Part shown: positions 1 to 12,926 of the stretch, one piece after another | Layout: every line of letters begins with the position of its first letter | Position numbering within the stretch: position 1 is the stretch's first letter | Assembly (NCBI GenBank): GCA_907163375.1 | Contig: CAJQUW010003080.1 | Coordinates: 434,001-498,000, forward strand | From: Prostheceraeus crozeri | Lineage: Eukaryota; Platyhelminthes; Polycladida; Euryleptidae | Direction: 5' to 3' | DNA length: 64,000 nucleotides | Program-made: the position numbers and the translations under genes | Notes under the pieces: model-generated | Told to the model about the DNA's origin: nothing | Database searches by the model: none | The model's input: the letters and a program-made list of their open reading frames with translations, nothing else

Positions 1-2458
1 AAAAACTGACATGAAATACTACAAGTTTTTTTCGAAGGCGCGAGCAATTTGCTGTGCTTTATATTTAAGTGTATCGATTAGTTTGTCTTAAAGATAACTC
101 TTGATTTAAGTAATGTGAAATTGTCAAATATTAATGTTAAGAAATATTTATGCAATTTTATGTTGTCATACATGTAATTAATTGGCAAGACTGAAATTGC
201 GGCAAAGGCGCTTGTAGGCAAGCGAACTGGATCGTGTTTACGTTTTAGAAGTTAGAAGATCAATCAGTCAGTTGCACTTTTATAAATGGTTATTTGTAAA
301 TACCCCCTGATGACGGAACTAAACCTCGACTCGTCAAGAGCAAGCAGCTATATCCTGGCAGATTGTAAAAATGTCAATTATTTTAAAAAATAGTTATTAA
401 TTGGATTGTCTTTCAGCTAATTTTAAGCATTTAGTTGATGAAATATTCAAATACTTATTTGTGGATAATTCGAAAACATTTTGACTTTGTTTTCATTTTC
501 ATAAATGATACCGGTATATGTTAAGCTTCACTTTTTTATGAAAAGTTATGCGTTGCAGTGTAAAGCATAAAGTTGAATATAAAATGATAAACTAAACGAT
601 AATTTTGACATGTGGAAGGTGCTATAACTTTCGTTAAAGAAAATGAAGGCTAAAAAGCAGACCAGAGATGTTTATGGACTGGACTGAGAAAGGCCTAAAA
701 GTCAAGTTATACAAAAGCATAACCAAAGATATTAGACCTTTCTTGCTACATGCAGCATATGCAGCCTACTATTCCTGTCTGAACTGGGCTTGGACAGAAA
801 AACTTGACTAATGTCCATCTCAGAAGCAAGTTGATGATAAATTTTGACCTCTTTCCAATGACAAGGTGTTAATCAATTCATGAATGCAAAAGTACATTCA
901 TTGCAATTAATTGCTCATATTGAAAAATTGCAATTGATTGAATAATTGCCGAAGAAGAAAATGATATGGTACTTCATCAATTAGTTCCCAATGATATTGA
1001 AATTTTATTGATTATTTAGCACCAGCAAATTGCAATCAACTACTGACAATTCCTGGTTGTAAGAGAGAATACGGTATTTGTCCACTTACCCGAGTATGTG
1101 CATTATTTGCCACCCCATTCAAATTCGAATGACTCTCGCTTCTTACTGTTTCCATGGCAACATCTCCTTGTTCGGTATCTGCAGGCTCCACACTGGTACA
1201 GCAACTAAAATAGAGCATCAAGATGAGATTTCCCTTCAATATTCATATCAGACAATGATTAATAGAAAGTTTTGCGTGTCACGTTGCTTTGAATAAGAGA
1301 GTTAATGAGCTATTCATATTGTTGCTAGGCCATTTAATACACAGGTATAGCTCGTTCAAGCAAGAATAAATGACATCACGATATCTGTACCTCATCCTTA
1401 ATGAGTCTGAGAACAGCATGCAATTACGAAAGAATCATAATGATGAACTGAGATGCGATACTTTGTGAAATAGCATCGCTTTTCATTGAGGCAATTAGCT
1501 GAGAGATGGGAACGTCTGAGACATTATCCATAGTCCGATGTTTTCGAAGTCGTTGATAACGTAAACCATTTAATGTTTTTGAATCTCATGTGAGCACTCT
1601 AGTTTTTGTCACTTTAGTAGACCTGTGTAAACAGAGTCATATGATCAATGATTACATGTTGGCATGCCGATAATAAACCTTGTATGCATTCATAATCATT
1701 TTATCACTATACTTTGTACCCAATGACCGTTTAATTTCAAAAATTTTGATTAGCGAAGTGAAGAAAACTGAGCGAATTCAAAGCCTTCAGAGTAGAAGTA
1801 AGTGACAATGAGAGGATTATATCATGCAAGCTCAGCATAATATAGAAGATGGGCAGAGCTCATATCGTCATCCAGATATGAAATAACCGAGAAAAAATAC
1901 AAAACATGATCACCTTTAGTTGCATCTTTTTAGTTTTTAGTGTAGAAAAGTGCTTCATTGGATCAAGCAGAATTCATTGTTTCAAGTAAAAGAAATTTAG
2001 CTGAAAAATCACAGTGACAAAGTGTATTTATGGCCTGATCAGAAAAGATTCGCAGAAAATCTCATTTACTTACTCAGATAACAAGCGTGTGCTTAAACAT
2101 CTGCAAGATAACATATTACCACAAGTTTCAGTTTGATTTAAAAGTAGTAAATGCTGCTGAGAGTAACGAAGAATATGAAGGAGAGAGGACTCAAAGGTCC
2201 TCATGATTGCATTATCTTCTCACACAGGTTCGTATATAATTTCAGTAGCCTCTCCCTCAGACTATCATCATAAACGACTAGCAATGACTTGTAGCCATCA
2301 TATGGGGGCGGTGAAGAGTGAATACAGAGCACTTAGCGTGGCTTACGGGAGATGAGTGAGCTCCCATTGTTAAGTCTTGATGTATGAGGCGAAGTTTGTG
2401 TAAAGGCGGATTACATATTTATCACACAGCGATTACATCTTTATGGGATTCGAGGATG
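1..2458. other. No gene recognised
   Basis: AT-rich DNA with only short, unconvincing reading frames. I see no protein motif, tRNA, long repeat or transposon end here. Confidence 0.6.
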
Positions 2459-2600
2459 AACAGGATCTGTTTACTTGTGGGAATCGAAAAGGCAAAGATT
2501 GATGTACAGGATTTGTTTACATGTGCGGATCGCAAAAAGCATACTGTATTTATTGATGGGATGAATTTAATGACAGGATCAGTTTACATGTGGGAAACGC
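2459..2600 (+). repeat. Degenerate three-copy tandem repeat
   Basis: A core resembling ACAGGATNTGTTTACATGTG followed by GGAATCGNAAAA recurs three times at unequal spacing (about 47 and 66 bp). The 78-residue frame running through it follows from the repeat and has no recognisable domain. Confidence 0.45.
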
Positions 2601-2914
2601 AACAATTGAATGATGTCTGATTTATCTTTGTGACATATCTTTCAAGACATATCATTACCTATTCAGTATTTTGTCAGCCACTATGTGTGGGACCCCGCTC
2701 GTCTGGGTTTGAGTGTTCAGGTTAGGGGTCGAAACACAACTAGACGAGTACCTGCTGATTACTGACGGACTGCAGTATTATGTTTTATACCCCTTAATCG
2801 GTAGCTGAAGTAGTGGTCCATGTATTGTAATTCAAATGAAGAAATGTGGGATTACATGAAGTACTATAGACGGATGAAGAACCTGGCGATAACAAATTCA
2901 AGTGAAGAAATAGT

Positions 2915-3200
2915 TATCTTCATTTTTCGAGCATAAAGTGAAAGCACTCCCTCTTTTTTATAATCGTCTATTGGTAAAGGTTAAAATAAAATATCTTTAC
3001 AGTGCCCTGACGTTTAACTTGTGCCAGGTTTGGCTTTGTCAAACCTTTGAACAAGTCCTTGCAGGACGAAACGTCAGGGCACTGTAAAGATGTTTTATTT
3101 AACCTTTACCAATAGACGATTATAAAAAAGAGGGAGTGCTTTCACTTTATGCTCGAAAAATGAAGATAATTTATCACCTCCCGTGCATCGTCATCAACCA
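2915..3200 (+). mobile_element. PLE-like inverted-repeat insertion with 12-bp target duplication
   Basis: Two arms of about 100 bp (2914-3015 and 3069-3169) are near-perfect inverted repeats around a short loop that is itself partly self-complementary. The unit is flanked by the exact 12-bp direct repeat TGAAGAAATAGT at 2903-2914 and 3201-3212, so it arrived as one insertion. About 31 bp (3170-3200) extends beyond the right arm and contains CACCTCCCGT, which also occurs in the tail of the PLE pair at 31.86 kb. The loop carries GGACGAAACGTC, a hammerhead-like 3' core. There is no protein. I infer a short non-autonomous relative of the Penelope-like elements elsewhere in the window; a fold-back DNA transposon is the alternative. 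Confidence 0.6.
3042..3080 (+). ncRNA. Degenerate hammerhead-ribozyme-like motif
   Basis: A hairpin GTCC-TTGCA-GGAC is followed by GAAACGTC. This matches stem II, the GAA(A) core, a two-base-pair palindromic stem III (ACGT) and a cleavage-site C. The 5' half of the core is poor: TGAACAA where CUGANGA is expected. CCTT upstream can pair with AGGG downstream as stem I. Probably no longer catalytic. Confidence 0.35.
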
Positions 3201-3212
3201 TGAAGAAATAGT

Positions 3213-5084
3213 ATTTTCCATGTGTAGTCTCAGGTATAGTGTGTATAGTTTCATTGCTTTCGGTGTATGCAGTAGAATGTCATTGTAGTTCTATTATTTA
3301 CCTCCATTATCAACTTTCCACTTATCCACTCTTACCATTATCCACTTTGTGTAGTGTCAGATATAGTTCACTTGTAATCGGTGTAGTAGCATCGTTGTAT
3401 TTCCATATTTTACCTCCACTTTTCCTATGTTTATTCATCGGTTTCCTGTTGTTTTATATTATCCATTTTTAATTTCCTTAACCTATGGTGACCATTGTCT
3501 TATTCTATTTCCACTATCAGCATCTGTAGTCGGTACAATATATTAGACGTCTGTTTTGAACGTGTATACGGCATTGTTTGGAATCTATGGTATTAGTATA
3601 TTAACAGCAAGAATGAGTAGTATTACAAGTCTTAAGATTTCCATTTTTACCAGATATTGGGCCAAAGCTGATCAATTTTAATTCGTTGCCACGAGAAAGC
3701 TACATTGAGTTCTTTTAAGAACTGATTAATCCAATGGTTACAGTAGCATTGCCTTTGTACACTTGCGGATTGGAGAACGCCATCAGTCCTCATTAGGACT
3801 ACTTTAACTATTAATTTGAATTAGTAAGCATTATATTCTATTATAAATGGCTACTGGGATGACTTTCATCATCGTATGAGAATCGCTATAGAAACGAATT
3901 TGCTTCAAAGATTTCATTAATTCAAAATTTATATAAATAACAAGCTCAGTTCTCAACGTATGTTGCAGAAAGACAATGTTGATTCGCTGACCTAATTTTT
4001 ACCAAGTTAACTCATTGTAACTGACCAGTCGGCGAGAGAGTTTTGCCATTTTATCGGCGGTTTAGAAAAATATCAAAGAGCTGTTATCTCGATACATAAT
4101 TTTGTAGATCGATGAATCATCACAAGTAAATTCTAAGTGAGCTTGGCTGGCCTTGGACGTCCCAAGCGCCTGTTCAGGTGGTAAATGTGGTAGTGTTCTG
4201 TGATAAAACGCAGTCGATGTGTAAGTTCTACAAAGAGGAAGGTGATATTACGATGTGTTGTGTGCTAATGTGATTACAGTGTGCATACAGACTACATGCC
4301 TACTGGGGTAGTTCATGTTTTCTACTGATTATGGGTTGAAGCTGCGTGATTGGTTTCGATTCAGTAAAAGCTGTGTTTCGGTTTCGCGTGTTTTGGAGTT
4401 TTGCAATGAAATCAACCTGACCGCGAGCTAAGCTCGACAATTGACAATTGCAGTTTGTTTTGGTCCTTTGTTGATTTTAAGGAGCAACATAGCAGTAGGC
4501 TATAGCTGACTTCCTAAAACGCACTTTCCTCTTTTATCGTGACCTTCAAGTGTTGAGTATCAAGAACATATCTGAATGAACAAAAACTCTTAGCATGTAG
4601 CAGACACTTGCATGCATAGAAGTAGATAATAGTACATAATAATAGTACTATTATAATAACATAATAGTATATAATAGTAGATAATAATAGACTTTCTATG
4701 GCATTGTTAATTTCTATGCTTGCATGTAATGTACTTTGTAAAGCGGACCTCGTACGCCAAAAATGGCCATTTTTCCTTTCATTACATACAGTTTGACGCA
4801 AAGGCAGAAGCCTATGTAAACACCATCGGATGGATCTGAGATCTGTACACAGCTTATAGACAGGTTGGCCACAATGAAATGGAGAGATGTCGTTAACCGT
4901 TATCGCTTGCATCCAACAACAACGAACCATGGAGCAGGTCAGTTCATTTCACCAACAAGTATATGCTTCACATGAACTTACTCAAATTACTGCAACTTAT
5001 GTCCGCTATAGCCATGACTTGATGTATATAACATTCATTGCGCAAGCAATTTGGCTCATTAATGAATGTATTCAACCTTAGCAG
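3213..5084. other. No gene recognised; ATA/AGT-rich low complexity
   Basis: There is an imperfect duplication of a GTGTAG..CAG.TATAGT segment at about 3222-3320 and 3351-3430, and an ATAATAGTA-rich simple stretch at about 4620-4695. A 138-codon minus frame (4514-4930) runs straight through that simple repeat and is not credible. A short stretch near 4205-4240 resembles the inside of the 520-bp hAT MITE family. Confidence 0.5.
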
Positions 5085-5210
5085 CTGCAACCACCACGAG
5101 ATATATTTGGCCTGTTGAGTCTCATCAGTCATGGGTAGGTTCGAACTAACGACTTTCGAAAATGAGGACGTATAAGCACAACCTCTAACCACATTGTTAC
5201 ATGTTGAGAT
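5085..5210 (-). mobile_element. tRNA-derived SINE, family A copy 1
   Basis: Read on the minus strand there is a tRNA-like head with an A-box (GTGGTTAGAGGTTGTG) and a B-box (AGTTCGAACCT) about 45 bp apart. A body follows ending in CTCGTGGTGGTTGCAGC. The same head and body occur at 59884-60015 and 60064-60200, so this is a dispersed family transcribed by RNA polymerase III rather than a tRNA gene. The head does not fold as a clean cloverleaf. Confidence 0.7.
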
Positions 5211-5266
5211 TGTGAATTAGCCAGAAAGATACTGCAGGGTCGTAGCACGTGTCCCGGTGGCTAGAA

Positions 5267-5523
5267 CATAGAAATTCATAACAATAATACCTCTAGAATG
5301 GAAGTTAAGTTTCATGCAATGCACAATAGTGGCACAAGAATCGCACGCATTTTCATTGAGACACATAATAATCAACGACCGCATCAATGGACTAGAATAT
5401 GTCACATGTGCAGTTCCAAACTTCTGTTGGTCATTCATGCCCACGCTTAGTACCCCCAGCGGTGCCTCGACCTTGAGTCGACTTCCATTCTATTCAACTT
5501 CAGATAAGCAGTGGATTTCTATG
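5267..5523. mobile_element. hAT-like MITE, family 1 copy 1 (257 bp)
   Basis: It begins CATAGAAATT and ends ATTTCTATG, with a second inverted pair inside (CTAGAATGGAA and TTCCATTCTA). It aligns end to end with 11371-11626. The flanking 8-mers agree at only about half the positions, so this copy looks older than the other. The reading frames crossing it on both strands are incidental. Confidence 0.75.
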
Positions 5524-8224
5524 TGTCAGATGGCACACTCGCACGTCCTCTACCTCCAACGTTGCTGGTTCGAAGCTGCCTACAAGTGATTCGAACCAAC
5601 ATTCTTGTGATAGAGCATCTTTCATGTAATAAGAGATGCGCAATTGTTTGGGCACGAAGCGTTTTTTGTGCATGCGAACTATACGCTGCACTTAACATAC
5701 ATGCATATATTCACAAAGATCAAGCAAAAACGCTTTCACATAATTCGCTGATGCATTGTAAGAATAATTGCATTTGGACAGATAACATTTATTACGTGAA
5801 AATTCACTTCGAGCACGTTATAAGCGAGTTTTATTTTGTGATCAATCAATTTTCTAAAAGCTTGAATTTAATTGAATCATTAACCGGAAATGCCGATTTT
5901 TATCGCAGGTAGGCATTCTGTTATAATAAATTCAAAATTTGGAATGCTATAGTTACGCCCCAACTTCAAATGCGCTTGAACAGAAGTTGGCAAGCATGAA
6001 ACTTAAAGTTCCCCAGGAAATAAACACCTCAAATAAATATTAATGTTTGCACTGACCAGCTCACATGCATGAGCGTGCAACAATCAATGCATTTCAAACT
6101 TGCCAATCATTGAACTCTGAATAAACAAGATTCGATATCAAAACATAAACACAAAGTTATCTCTGGCCACTTATGTCAACTCGCTATGTCTGTAGTTGCT
6201 TTGAGTGACTATTTTATTGACATTTTCTAGACCTACTGGAAGCTATTGGAAAATGTACAACATGAAGTTTCTACAAGCAAGTAGTGAGGCGAAAAATGAG
6301 ACAGTGTGTAATCCTTCCGAATTTAGTAGCGCTGAGGTAGATCGAAAGATACGGTTCATTTGTTTAGCTAATATAGTAGATGACTGACGTGCCTTTTGCA
6401 ACTGAAGTGTGTGGCATCGCAGCTATTCCTAGCAATAAAGTAAATAATAGACAATGTAATGGTACTTTCTGTGGGTTTTTGGACGGATATCAGATGCAAT
6501 ACGTATATAAAGCGCTAGTTTGAACCAAAAATGGCATGGATAGTACATGTTTCTTTCTTCTTCTTCAAGCTACTGTGCCCTTTGTGTAAAGCCTACACTG
6601 TAAATTGTACACCATTAAAAGCAGCAAAAATAGACGTTAAGCGAAACATAAAGGCTTCACAGAAAATATCTGTTAAATTATGACGTCACCACTTGATGAT
6701 CAATGACTCAATCGTTAAAATTCGTTAATATCAGACAAACAGCGTCTGCTTTTCTCGGATATTTTCATTTCAGACCGGAAAAAGACAGTGAGACCAATTT
6801 TAGCTGGCAATTTTAATGGATATTTACGGTTTACAGTGTATGATGAAAAGTTGTCCTCTGAATACGCATAGAATCAGGTTAATACAAATATCTTCGATGA
6901 AATTTCGTGTCTTACGATTCAGGAATGAAAAATGCCCTGATAGACTCACGTGCATTCATTCTATTGGCGTGATTCGTTTTAAGTGTCTTCATCAATCGAC
7001 GAAAATAACTTAATTTGGCCAATGTTTAAAATAATCCAGAAGCTAGCATGAGGTTGTGCAAGGAATGAAGTCGTACTTGATGAACCTTCCATATAGCATT
7101 GTTACTCCGGCGGCAGCAAGAACGTGTTTCTGCGGAACGACGCCGAATGTAAGACTTTCACAGAATGATGCACACCCTATGTCTACCACGATTCTGCGCG
7201 TCTGCCGAGTTCTACCTGGTTCCTCTTCTTGTCAGACATGATCAAAGACAACACATTTTAATCTAATGGGAAAATGATATGTTTTCTCTTATCAACTTTA
7301 TAATATTAAGTCTAGTCAGGTTATTCATATCATGTCCATGTGATATTATCCCAATATTACCAATATATCACCAAATATTAGTTCAGTATCGCTTGTGACT
7401 CATAAATGATAATCTTAAAACTGTGAAACGCTCGACAAAGTAGTCACATTTGACTTTTACACAAGCATGCTGAACTCAGACGTGAGCAGTGATATTTTCT
7501 TGCATAAATGCAGTGGAAGATTCACAATTATCATATTCACATCTCAATCCAACAATCCAATATTACGAAGCGAAATACAGAACACAGCCATTCAAATTGA
7601 TCTGTCAGTTAACAAGAGCACTACCTATGTCAAATTAAGGTTGTCAATTATCTGAATGGCGTAATACAATGCAGAAGCCTTAAGTGGAAAATGCTATCAT
7701 AATAATTAATAAAGTATGGTAGCTGTAGGCAAGTAACAGCGCATCAGGTAAACCGTTGTTAAAATGAGTTAACATGAAACATCTTGACATGATTGAGTAA
7801 GATTGGGTAACTCAACTCTTGGTTTCCTCAATAGGGAAACATTCCCAACTGTATAGGAAACCTTTTCCTTCCATCTTAAAATCTTTCCTTTTGGCAATAT
7901 ATTGTAGCATGGTGCAAGTATGCGAATTATTCTGTAAATAGTTCATCACGTTTCCTGGCTATATGAGAATGCATTTAAGGCTCTTTGCATGCCATGAGGG
8001 ACCTACATTTAAAATGGAATTTATGAGTGAAAGCGCATATCTGAGATCTCAGGAGATGTTCATTAAATCTAAGAATTCTAAAAATATTGGCTTCATGGTA
8101 ATATTGAATTTTGAATATCGGTATGTTGTTACAGGAGATAATTGACTTATCGGAGTAATGAGTGGGATTTTCATAGAGATTACCATAGATAAGTACTATG
8201 CTTTAGCATAGAGTAGGGATACAT
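5524..8224. other. No gene recognised; small CpG-richer patch
   Basis: Mostly AT-rich sequence without domains. 5524-5600 has a B-box-like TGGTTCGAAGC but no convincing A-box. 7050-7245 is locally richer in CG dinucleotides; on the minus strand it starts a short frame (MSDKKRNQ) followed by GTAGAA, a possible but weak first-exon donor. Confidence 0.45.
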
Positions 8225-8925
8225 AGGTAGAGTGTCGACTCAAAAAAAGTACCTGCATGCAGTGAAAAATTTTATATGAAAAGATTCAGTTTTTTGCGGA
8301 GATTACGTTCTAGTGGTCCAAATAATTATTTGAGCAGTTTTAAAAAGTCAACATTTTTCAAATTTATATATTACCGAGATGACGCCTCTGTATAAGTAGT
8401 ATGAAACAAGTTGGGTATCAAAAGGAATGACTATTTGCTAATAAGCATCGTAACTAAGCGGAAAATGCTGATGATGAAGGAAATTTCATGAACCACATTA
8501 TGGTGGAAGTCTTCAAGGAAATGAGATCTTATTGTGCTTTCTTGGCTGAAATTTCAAGTTTCTAATTCAATTTTCCGCGGCATGATTTTGTGATTCGATC
8601 ACTAAATTCATGCTTCATTTCTGGAATCTGACTAGTCATGTGGAACCATTTATATCTTTCAAAGTTAATTGAAATCATTGTCTTTGATTATGTGATCTTG
8701 CTCTGCCAGTGGCAGGTTGCCTGTGATATGATCACGCTTAAGAAAATACTCTTGAGGTTGAGCATGAAAGTAATAGGAACCCATCGAATTGCTAATTTAA
8801 TAAACATTACCTCTCCAAGGCTGTCATGACACTGAGAATCTGTAAAATACGATCATTCCTTCTGCATTACAATCTTGATCAGTCAATTCCGTGGTAATCT
8901 CTTAAAAACTGCAAAATTTGCATGT
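8225..8925 (+). repeat. 0.7-kb dispersed repeat, copy 1 (also at 60608-61345)
   Basis: This stretch aligns in direct orientation with 60608-61345 over about 700 bp, starting with GAGTGTYGACTCAAAAA and sharing AATTTTATATGAAAAGATTC, TAAGTAGTATGAAAC, GGAATTTCATGAACCACATT and ATTACCTCTCCAAGG. Identity looks like 70-80%, with small indels. I see no terminal repeats, poly-A, tRNA head or protein. It is either an unclassified interspersed element or an old local duplication. Confidence 0.7.
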
Positions 8926-9129
8926 CTCACATTTGGTAACAATACCCAATTGGGTTCACCTCGAGTTCATTTAATAAAATCGAAACTGCATTCACATTGG
9001 GAATTTAATAAATGCTGAGTTGCTACTCTATCTTGTATGCCTACTCTATGTGCTTAAGTGCTATATACTACTGTATGTACGTACTCTATGAGATGTACAC
9101 AGGCTGCCAGTCTGATGAAATGTGCATTT

Positions 9130-9340
9130 TTGCGTGCTGCTTGAAGCTGATTAAATTCTACACAACAAAGTTGCCTACAAATTAAAACTGGTTGCATTTG
9201 ACACAAAAAGTTACATTCAAATAAAGCTTGTTGCATTCTGCACAAACAATGTTTGCATTTAGATTGAAGCCGAAACTGGCTTTCAAATTCAGAACAAACA
9301 TTTAACTGAATGCAACAGGTTTAGACGTGAGTGCAGCATA
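9130..9340. repeat. Degenerate tandem repeat rich in GTTGCATT
   Basis: GTTGCATTTGACACAAA, GTTACATTCAAATAAAG, GTTGCATTCTGCACAAA, GTTTGCATTTAGATTGAAG and related units follow one another at 35-40 bp spacing. Copies are strongly diverged. No gene is visible between 8926 and 10022. Confidence 0.4.
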
Positions 9341-10022
9341 TGAATGCAGCAAGTTCCAGATTTTTCACAATATTGATTATAAGCTCATTCAGTTCAGTTA
9401 CTCATTCAATGAAACTGCTTTTCAATACTTCAAAAATTTTCAAAAATCGTACAGAATGAGTTCATAAGTTAACATCAAATGACAGAATATAGATGAACGC
9501 AAAACAGAAAATTAAGCCAATCTCAAGAACTCTATGGTTTGAACATCGTCAAAAGTTAAACGCTATAATTTTGTGTTTTTCAATTAGTTTTTACAAAGTA
9601 TATTTCAAGACAAATTATACAAAGTGTACAAAAGTTTACCATCTCTGTCGCTTTATTCTCTTTGGCTCTTTGGCTGAACCGAGTCCGAAATATACGCTAT
9701 ATGGCTACTCCAAGAAACATGGAGTGTTAGTATAAAAATGATAGAAAATGTTCTACAGAATCTTATTCCAAAGTCCCGAATGTTGCTCCAGATGCTTACT
9801 AACATTCAGGGTCCTCTCATATTGCTCTTGATTAGTAAAGTTTCTTTTTCTGCTTGCTTCAGGAGCGTGCGGTTTACAGTGTGCCGGATGTATCTGATAG
9901 AATTAATGGTAAAATCATAAGAATAATTAAGAAATGCAACCTCCTAGTGAAAGTGTCCCACAAGCCAAAAACATTCCGACAGCTCTTTCAGCCAAATTAA
10001 GGAACTGGTTCAGCTTCAATGT

Positions 10023-10654
10023 GTGCCGGTGTTACGAGATTCAGTTTCTCTAGGTCTGAATTTCCGATAGGAAGTTGTAAGCCGTGTCTAAGTTTCCCCC
10101 TGGGAAACTGAAACCCAGATATATTTTCCTAGTAGGAAACTGAATGTCGTAACATATACACGGTAACCAGTTTCTCTAGGTCTCAGTTGCACCATGACGT
10201 CATGTAATATGCACGTCATGGCACGACGCTGCCATGCAATATCGTGGAGGTCAAATCATCGAACATGTATCAGCTTCTGTATGTAAATGAAGAATTGAAT
10301 GACCATGAATGCATTGTGATTCGGTATAACTTTCTTTGTTCAATCTATCTATAAAGTCTAGTTGTTTGTCAAATATTGTTTTCATCTTGTTCATGATTGA
10401 TTCTTTTAGCAATAGGAAACAGAGACCATCATAGGAAAATAAGACGTCTGACATAGAAAGTAGAAGGTAGAAATATTAGGTAGGAAAATAATGACACGGA
10501 GAAGTTAAGACACACACTATTCACAGGAGTTTCTGTTTCCGACCGGAAAATGTAATCATATAGTCTCATTTTCTGATCGGAAAATGAAATCATACTTTCA
10601 GTGTCCGGTAGGAATCTTAAACAGAGGGAGAGCAAGAACTGTAACACCGGTGTG
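10023..10654. mobile_element. Candidate 0.63-kb DNA element with internal palindromes
   Basis: The ends are inverted: TGCCGGTGTTACGAG at 10023 against CTGTAACACCGGTG near 10639. Inside are repeated short palindromes of the form TTTCC-N4-GGAAA (for example TTTCCCCCTGGGAAACTGAA near 10094, TTTCCGACCGGAAAATG near 10536, TTTTCTGATCGGAAAATGAA near 10565). A shorter inverted pair, GTTACGASATTCAGTTTC, encloses the first 130 bp. No clear target duplication was found. The 119-codon minus frame inside (10429-10788) has no domain. Confidence 0.4.
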
Positions 10655-11362
10655 GGAGGTAGTAAATCGTAGTGTTTATTTTTCATGAACGAATCTCCAA
10701 AAGTCACTCCCAAACATGTTAAAGCACTTGCATTGAAATAATTGCAGGGACTCTCGGGACGAAACGCATCAGGAACCCCCATAATCATTTTAATGCAAGA
10801 GTCTTTACATGAGTGGAAGTGATTCTTGTATATCCAGATATTCTTTTACGGAATTTAAAAGCTAGGCCAATATATGAAGTGCCATGAAATATGCGATGGA
10901 AGTACAGATAAACAACTTCATGTGAGGATAAGGGAGTGCCTTCATTTGAGAGCTCCATTTTAAAGCACTAAGTGGCATGATGCTCCACAAGAGTCATTGG
11001 CCATGCAAGAGATCAAACGTCTCTTTGAATCCTTGAAGCAGTGAAGATCAAGGAGAAGAGGAGTCATCGATTCACTCCAGGAGTGAGATAAACTATGAAA
11101 CTTCGCTCTGTTTTTACCCTTTGCTCTCTACGCTCTATTTTATTGAGTTACCTTTATCTATTGTTACTTATTCTTTTGTTATTGCTTTCCTCTTCGTTCT
11201 GCCTCATCTTTCTCAATGTGAAAGTGTATTTGAGAATATTTACTTTGCATGATGGATTTTTATTTTTAGGATGACATTTCAATGGATATGATTTTCATTC
11301 ACATGCTTATTGACTCACTCAGACCTGCACTTCGGGATGGCATCTACGCTTTTATTCTATCT
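10655..11362. other. No gene recognised
   Basis: AT-rich sequence; pyrimidine-rich around 11100-11220. Nothing recognisable. Confidence 0.5.
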
Positions 11363-11370
11363 GTGTGTAC

Positions 11371-11626
11371 CATAGAAATTGACAACAATAAAACCTCTAG
11401 AATGGAAATTAAGCTTCATGCAATGCACAATAACGGCACATAAATCGCACGCATTTTCACTTAGATGCACCTGCCAACGTCTGTATCATTGGGTTAGAAT
11501 CAGTCACATGAGTAAATCGAAGCTTTTCATTGGTTCTTCATGCCCCAACTTAGTTCCCCCGGATGTGCCGCGACCTTGAGTCAATTTCCATTCTAGCGAA
11601 CTTCAGATAAACAGTTTATTTCTATG
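11371..11626. mobile_element. hAT-like MITE, family 1 copy 2 (256 bp), perfect 8-bp target duplication
   Basis: Begins CATAGAAATT, ends TTTCTATG, and is flanked by the identical 8-mer GTGTGTAC at 11363-11370 and 11627-11634. An 8-bp duplication together with short terminal inverted repeats starting CA is typical of hAT elements. It aligns along its length with 5267-5523. There is no transposase, so it is non-autonomous. The 66-codon frame inside is incidental. Confidence 0.85.
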
Positions 11627-11634
11627 GTGTGTAC

Positions 11635-12917
11635 AACTGTCAGCAGTCAGTTAGAGATCGGCTGTTGATTGATAGATGCTCGCTTTTCAGTCGCTACTAT
11701 TCGATCCACATGCACTTGAACAAAGAGAAGAAAACTGACCTCGAAAAATTGTATGCTAATACATTTCAATTCAACATTCAGCAGTAGAAGTTTTTTCATT
11801 TGATTTGCTTATCTCTATCTTAAATTCTTTTCAAATGCTACCATTATGGATAATCTATAGGCAAAATGTGTTTAGTGAAGCACATTGCGAACTCTACGGA
11901 ACAAAAGAAACGTCAGCTCGATTTAAAGCGTGCATTCATGCGCCAAATACTAAGATAACATTCGATAATGAAATGTCAAACACAGCGCCGTATTCAGGTT
12001 TGTAACATGGAAATGTTTGGTTTCGTAAAAACTATTTGTACAGCTGCAAATTTCTCATCTCAAATAAAAAGCAAATAATATCAATTTATGAACCAGTTAG
12101 AAAACTGAACAGTCGATAAAGCAAGATGGATACTCATACATCACACTAGATTTTCCTTTTCTGTATTTCTGTGATGTTTGCCAATATAGTATTGAGATGA
12201 CACCGATGAAGTCATTGTCTCATCTTCGTTGATCTTCTTTTTGCCGATGTACTTTAGGTATGCACTACTCGTACATGCTTATATTAGTTTCGAAGTCAAG
12301 TCATGTTCACCTGCACATATCAGCGTCTTATAGTAATTTTCCGACTTTCTGTACTATGAATCGTTGGGGTTCAAATCTAATTAAACACACCAATGAGGCT
12401 GAAACACGTTCTAGCAAGTTTCTATTCACCATCATATTTCAACATTTCATAATTATCAGCGTTTCCCAGGACATTTATTTGTTACTTCACAACTTTCTGT
12501 AATCCTCGATTATTTAAATAAATCTCATGACCATCGTGAAATATTTAATCATGAGGACATCAACATGCGAGAACGAAAATCTTGTTTTTAATTATTTATG
12601 ACCTGTCATTAGATGCAGAATTTTTTGTCTTTTGTCTTTCCATTGCATTCGATGTCAGGTGCCTGCTTTCTCTGTCAACAACTGTGTTAGGTTTTCTGTC
12701 ATTTGTGCTCAACATCGAACGAAGTTGAACCGGAATATCTATTGAGATAAAAAATAGATAATTTCAGAATATAAAAGACCACCAGTCGCACGTAGATAAT
12801 TTGTTAGTTGAAGCAAAATCGAAGAAAAAAAATCTCCTAAAAGTCCCCAGAGTTTTTATTCAACATGCTTCATGCAATGATAATTTCAGTCTTTCTTTTC
12901 TAATAGCGTCGAAACAC
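11635..12917. other. No gene recognised
   Basis: AT-rich sequence with short frames only (for example 11805-12005 and 12260-12502). No motifs or splice-supported exons that I could identify. Confidence 0.5.
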
Positions 12918-12926
12918 CAAACAATT

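Noticed and set aside
4514-4930. 138-codon minus-strand frame
   Set aside because: It runs through an ATAATAGTA simple repeat that creates the hydrophobic stretch; no domain.
5511-5912. 133-codon plus-strand frame
   Set aside because: Starts inside the MITE end and continues into ordinary AT-rich sequence; no motif and biased composition.
10429-10788. 119-codon minus-strand frame
   Set aside because: Overlaps the palindromic element; residues such as DYIFRSETE come from the repeated palindromes.
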